Shown in pieces: positions 59,978 to 64,000 of a DNA stretch of 64,000 nt (position 1 is its first letter; the number at the start of each line of letters is the position of its first letter). The DNA lies in NCBI GenBank assembly GCA_007644065.1, contig VJWN01000016.1, positions 915,207 to 979,206 of the forward strand, written 5' to 3'. A program made the translations under genes and the position numbers. The notes under the pieces were generated by a model, which had not been told where the DNA came from, ran no database searches, and saw nothing but the letters and a program-made list of their open reading frames with translations. This DNA is from Margaritispora aquatica. Its lineage: Eukaryota > Ascomycota > Leotiomycetes > Helotiales > Discinellaceae.

Positions 59978-61350
59978 ATGCCTGGAATCGATAGATTATG
60001 GCCCGCCTGGCCAGAATTTGGTGCAAGCAAAGCATCAGGAGGGAAGTATCAGGACGATGAAGATTATCGTCTCGCTAAAGAGGCTATCATCTCTGAGTAT
60101 GGTGAGGAGGCTTTGAAGAGGAGTTGGCTCAAGACGTGTGCCGAACTTGAAGAAGCCACAGAGGAAATAGTATCGAAAGGAAATGAGATATTCCCTATCA
60201 TCACATTGCAAGCAATCGAGTCTGGAACAGTTTCGGACGAAACAGTACAAAGCTTGAAGAAAACTGGTTGTTTCATCGTTCGCAACGTTATCGACCAAGA
60301 AAGAACAAGCAAGATGTTCGCCGATCTCAAGGATTATACAACTCGTAACAAAGCTCGATACACAGGTTGGCCAGTGGACAACCCCTCTATCTTCAATCTC
60401 AACAACACGCCAACACAAAACGCCGTTCGTTCACATCCGAACCAAATCAGTGTAATGCGCTGGATCAACTCTCTGTGGCACTGGTCTGAAGATACAATTG
60501 ATGCTAGTTCTGAGCCACTTGTCTATGCAGATGCCGTGCGTATTCGTCCAGCCGGATCCCCATTCCTCGGGCTAGGACCGCATGTTGATGCAGGCAGTCT
60601 TTCACGCTGGGCCGATCCGGTTTATCGTCGTTCTTACAGTGCCATTTTCTCTGGAAGTCCTGAGCTACATGATGCTTTTGACTTGGATGCAAGAAAGAAT
60701 GCTGTTCAGGATTTATTCCCAGGAAGTGCTCACTCCAGTGTACTCCGTGCATTCCAGGGCTGGACCGCATTGACAAGGACCGCACCTAGAGAAGGGACAA
60801 TTCTGCTCTATCCAGCTTTGAGAGCTGCCATTGCGTACACTTTGCTCCGGCCATTCTTTAGCCCGCCCAATGATCCCTCCAAGATCATGGATGCTAGTCA
60901 ATGGACATTCAATGCAGAAGGATCGTGGTTTCCAGGCACATTCAAGAAGGACAGCCAATTCTTAAGCGACTCATCGCACCCACACTTAAGACTGAAGGAA
61001 TGTTTGCTACATGTACCAGAGTTACAGCCTGGTGACACCATCTGGTGGCATACGGATGTAAGTGCCCAGCCATCTAATCATGTAAATGATATTATAACTC
61101 ACGCATAATGCAGGTATGTCACGCTGTTGATGCAGAGCACCTCGGCAACAACGACGCAAGTGTTGTATATCTTGCCGCAACTCCCACTACAGGTCCGAAC
61201 AAGAAATATATGCAAAAGCAGTACCTCAAAATGGTAGAGGGATTGCCTCCCCATGACTTTGCGACGAATGGAGTAGATGAGTCTAAGCTCGAGGGCTTCC
61301 AAGGCTTTTCGGTGAACCCGGAGCTCTTCAAGAAATTGATGGGGTTTTGA
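59978..61350 (+). CDS. DUF1479-family 2-oxoglutarate/Fe(II) dioxygenase (YbiU-like)
   Basis: Two exons, 59978-61057 and 61114-61350, are joined by a 56-nt intron (GTAAGT...GCAG). They give 438 residues. Family features: LKKTGCFIVRNVI near residue 106, GWPVDNPSIFNLNNT, VRSHPNQI, then the iron site GPHVDAGSLSRW (His-x-Asp) and the distal His in WWHTD-VCHAV, which spans the exon junction. APREGTILLYPALRAAIAY is also typical, and the end GFSVNPELFKKLMGF fits the family. DUF1479 proteins such as bacterial YbiU are predicted non-haem iron oxygenases of unknown substrate. The start at 59978 leaves a family-like N-terminus; an in-frame ATG at 59894 would add 28 residues. It shares its promoter with a sugar-porter gene, which suggests oxidation of an imported compound. 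Confidence 0.88.
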
Positions 61351-61582
61351 TCTCCTCTTTGAAACTGCGAGCGATTTGGGAAACAATTTTTGTATTTTAA
61401 ATTGCTTTGAATTGACGATATTCAAATCAGTAACCAGCTAAGGAAGCTCAGATTCTAGTCAGTGAGATTTGTTATGTACTGGCAAGGATGCGATTCTTGC
61501 TTCTAGAGAATTGAGAAGGCCTTTTAATTTGTGAGGATTGACTTGATTTTAGTCGGTGAAGCAATAATGTACATAGATTTCA

Positions 61583-63576
61583 TCATCCGTGATTTTGTGC
61601 AAACATAAAGCTACTGAGATGCTCGACTGCCTTTCCTGCCACAATATTCAGATACGTGGAGTTTTCAAGGAGCCGGATACAGCTAAGCAGACTAGTGATC
61701 ATGTTCGACTTCTCATCTTCATTGTGGGAACAGGATATTTCTGCTGCTAGCATAAGCCCAGAGCTGTAGAGACGCAAGGTATATGTCCTGTGTTACATTA
61801 TCTTAGTCACATTCTTGTCGAAGGATATACAAAAAGAATTTAATGATATCTTACATAAAGCGCCGCTGATGGATTGGCATTTCTGCACTTTCCAAGATGG
61901 TGATAACTGATCGTGTTGATTCGAGACACAGAGTGCGTCGATGCATACATGTTGGTGAAGCGGCCGACCAGTAACGACGGCACTCGTAGTTAATCTTGGC
62001 TCGCAGCAAGAGCAGGCAACTTATGACATCAAGTCTCTGCCATTTGATCCATGGCTCCTTCTCTTCTACTTGGCCGGACCCAGTCCGAGAGTCTTGTTGC
62101 GCTTGAGGTTGAAGATGTGCAGGCAAGGACTCGATAATGTCTGCCAAGCCCTCATCGGCTGTCCTTACGAGATCCTCGAGATCATTGGATCTTTTACGAA
62201 GCGAATGGATAAAGCGATAGTATATGACTGATGCGCGGCAGAGAATGATGTGATACCACCACGGTGATATCTTGTCCGGCGAGACATAAAGTGGTACATG
62301 ACCATATTTCAACTCTTCGTCATCAAGTGGCAGAGGTAGGATCATATCAAAGTCGTCAGATGACACGCATGGTCGGTGTGATACTGGTGTGAGCCTGGAG
62401 TGCATTTTTTAGTGTTGCCGGCTTCAAAAGTGTAAGGATACTGACCATTCGCAAATCACGAATACCCACCACAAGCGTCGTGAATACTCTACCTCAATCA
62501 AAGTGTATTTTCCATCGTCAGAATATGGTAGACCAAGATCGTTTCCAATCTGAATACCCAAAGTCATCATTCTATTTCGGAAGACAAGATCACCAACGGC
62601 GTTTGAGCACATCTGAAGAATCGCAATCGCTTTCACATGCATAAGATTGGAAGTTCGTATGTAATTAGCTGTCTCGAGACAAAAAAGCGAAGCGCTGTAC
62701 CAATTTTGCATTAGCCATTGCAAGTCCTCTAGAAACTTGTATCAGTCTTTATCGCTCAGTGGCAGAGATGAACATACTCTGCGGTGCCATGACAACAGTC
62801 ATGACTTGTTCCTCACTACTCAGTATTGAGACCTAGATTCATGAGTCAGCCCCTTTCCGTACCCTCTATATCTCAGCCAAACAGTTCATCGACGGAGTTC
62901 CCACAGCAAGCAACGCAAAGTATATTGCCAACCAGGAAGGGTCGCGGTCTTCCAATCTAACAATCTCATTCCAAAAGTCCTCATGAGAAGCCTCAAAATC
63001 GGGATAATAGACTGCACAGTGTATCCAAGAAGCCCACACTTTGCCGTGTTGAATAAGCTGGAAGCTTTGCGCACGTGTGGGTAAGAAAATGTCTTCCCAA
63101 ATATGTACTTGACTTTTGAATTGATTGGGAAAGACATGTGCCATAAGCTTCTGAGGATAGTTGATCATCTCCTCAGTTGAGAGCTCTGACGTCGAAAGTC
63201 CTGGGACCTTAGACGCTGGGACTGAGGGTTGGATAGGGCCATCATGTAAAATTTCATCCCCCTTCGAGATGATTGCACGCAACCGTCTATTCTCGTCTAT
63301 CAGTGATTGTATGTCTCTAGACTGCTTCTGGTCCTTGACTCTAGGGAACGATGTCAGTGAGATGCTTCGTAGCGTGTGATCAATGATAGGAGACAAATCT
63401 GGTCAGGGCAGACTTGCTCACACTGTTACGATACCACGTACGAGGACAGTTTCCCGTGTGCATGTCGAGGCGTGTCCTCTTTTAGTGCATGGTTGGCACG
63501 GAATTGACTTGTCGCACTTTATTTTTCGTGACGAGCATTCTTTACAGCTGCGAGGAGCTCTTTGAGACTGTCTCAT
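61583..63576 (-). CDS. Zn2Cys6 transcription factor with fungal-specific TF domain
   Basis: I assemble six exons on the minus strand: 63576-63422, 63340-62905, 62832-62778, 62728-62446, 62394-61855 and 61787-61583. They give 557 residues. The cluster SCKECSSRKIKCDKSIPCQPCTKRGHASTC lies at residues 11-40, followed by a short coiled region (SLIDENRRLRAII). The fungal-specific transcription factor domain follows: WASWIHCAVYYPDFEASHEDF, SWLAIYFALLAV, the middle block NYIRTSNLMHVKAIAIL, then GIQIGNDLGLPY and EYSRRLWWVFVICEW, and the tail DDFDMILPLPLDDEEL. Intron 62833-62904 uses a weak GTGGGA donor, chosen because it alone keeps the frame and restores FALLAVS. It is convergent with the DUF1479 gene and a natural candidate regulator of the transporter/oxygenase pair. 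Confidence 0.8.
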
Positions 63577-64000
63577 CTTCAATATTCCGACACTGTCACA
63601 GAAATGGGTGAGGTAGGTAAGTCAATGAGATTGACGCTCGGAAGTGATATGATAGTGGGACAAGGCGGTGAAAATCGGCAATACAATGGCGGGCAAACAA
63701 GCTTTGCTGATTTCACTTGACTTCAAATCTTGAAAGTATCGCAGGACAGAAATATGGTGAAGCAGTATTGCATCATAATCTTGTCACAATCTTTATATTA
63801 CTCCATCAATACTGCGTAGCTAAAGCCTCGAGTCGCGACATACTCTCACAATCAAAGTACGGCTTCCGGCCTATTCCAACCGCTCTATACACATACAGGT
63901 CACCGTAAGCTTATAGTCAACCGTCACTGTGTGAACGGAGCTCCGATTATCCCAAATATCTACAAATTATTAGCTGCCTTCTTTGAGAATTAAGGATCAT
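63577..64000. other. Right edge, upstream of the second Zn2Cys6 gene
   Basis: 424 bp that should include this factor's promoter. No gene or repeat is recognised. Confidence 0.5.

Noticed and set aside
62866..62904. Reading exon 2 of the second Zn2Cys6 gene through to its TAG as the true C-terminus
   Set aside because: Downstream exons continue the transcription-factor domain in good frame, so a 72-nt intron with a weak GTGGGA donor is more likely than truncation.

Overview
The window is nuclear DNA of a filamentous ascomycete (Pezizomycotina). The evidence is the many 45-110 nt GT-AG introns with CTAAC/CTGAC-type branch points, and the families present: RGS-LOV photoreceptor, RTA1, a medusa-type developmental regulator, CFEM receptor, Zn2Cys6 factors and MFS permeases. 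Leotiomycetes is my best guess for the class, but the sequence alone does not prove it. I see no rRNA, tRNA, CRISPR array or intact transposon.

Layout. From 0.5 to 12.1 kb lie housekeeping and sensory genes: a Ppn2-type metallophosphatase (+), a conserved unknown acidic nuclear-type protein (-), an RGS-LOV blue-light receptor (+) whose reading frame is cut by a single in-frame TAG, an RTA1-family membrane protein (+), and an ALKBH1-type dioxygenase (-). From 12.1 to 31.1 kb there is about 19 kb without a convincing gene, full of microsatellites and pyrimidine-rich sequence. It ends at a four-exon medusa-like (medA/acon-3/REN1 type) transcriptional regulator at 31.1-33.9 kb. A further 4.4 kb of gene-poor DNA follows.

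From 38.3 to 48.4 kb is an accessory stretch. It holds a tandem pair of C2H2 zinc-finger genes that share both coding sequence and a promoter element and are each frameshifted at a different point. It also holds a DAL5-type permease, a three-finger C2H2 protein, an F-box-like protein, and a C2H2 gene fragment with a stop codon between its two zinc-binding histidines. From 48.4 to 52.5 kb is gene-poor.

From 52.5 to 63.6 kb genes are dense again: a seven-exon CFEM/PTH11-type receptor, a Zn2Cys6 factor, a sugar-porter-type MFS transporter, a DUF1479 dioxygenase divergent from it, and a second Zn2Cys6 factor with six exons. The transporter, oxygenase and regulator together look like a small uptake-and-oxidation cluster without a PKS or NRPS backbone.

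Most notable points: (1) the lone TAG in the RGS-LOV gene, which lies exactly where the family seems to carry an aromatic residue and could be a premature stop, an RNA-edited codon or an error; (2) the independently broken tandem zinc-finger pair with a conserved CGCGA-N6-TCGCG promoter element; (3) the very large gene desert in front of the medusa-like regulator.
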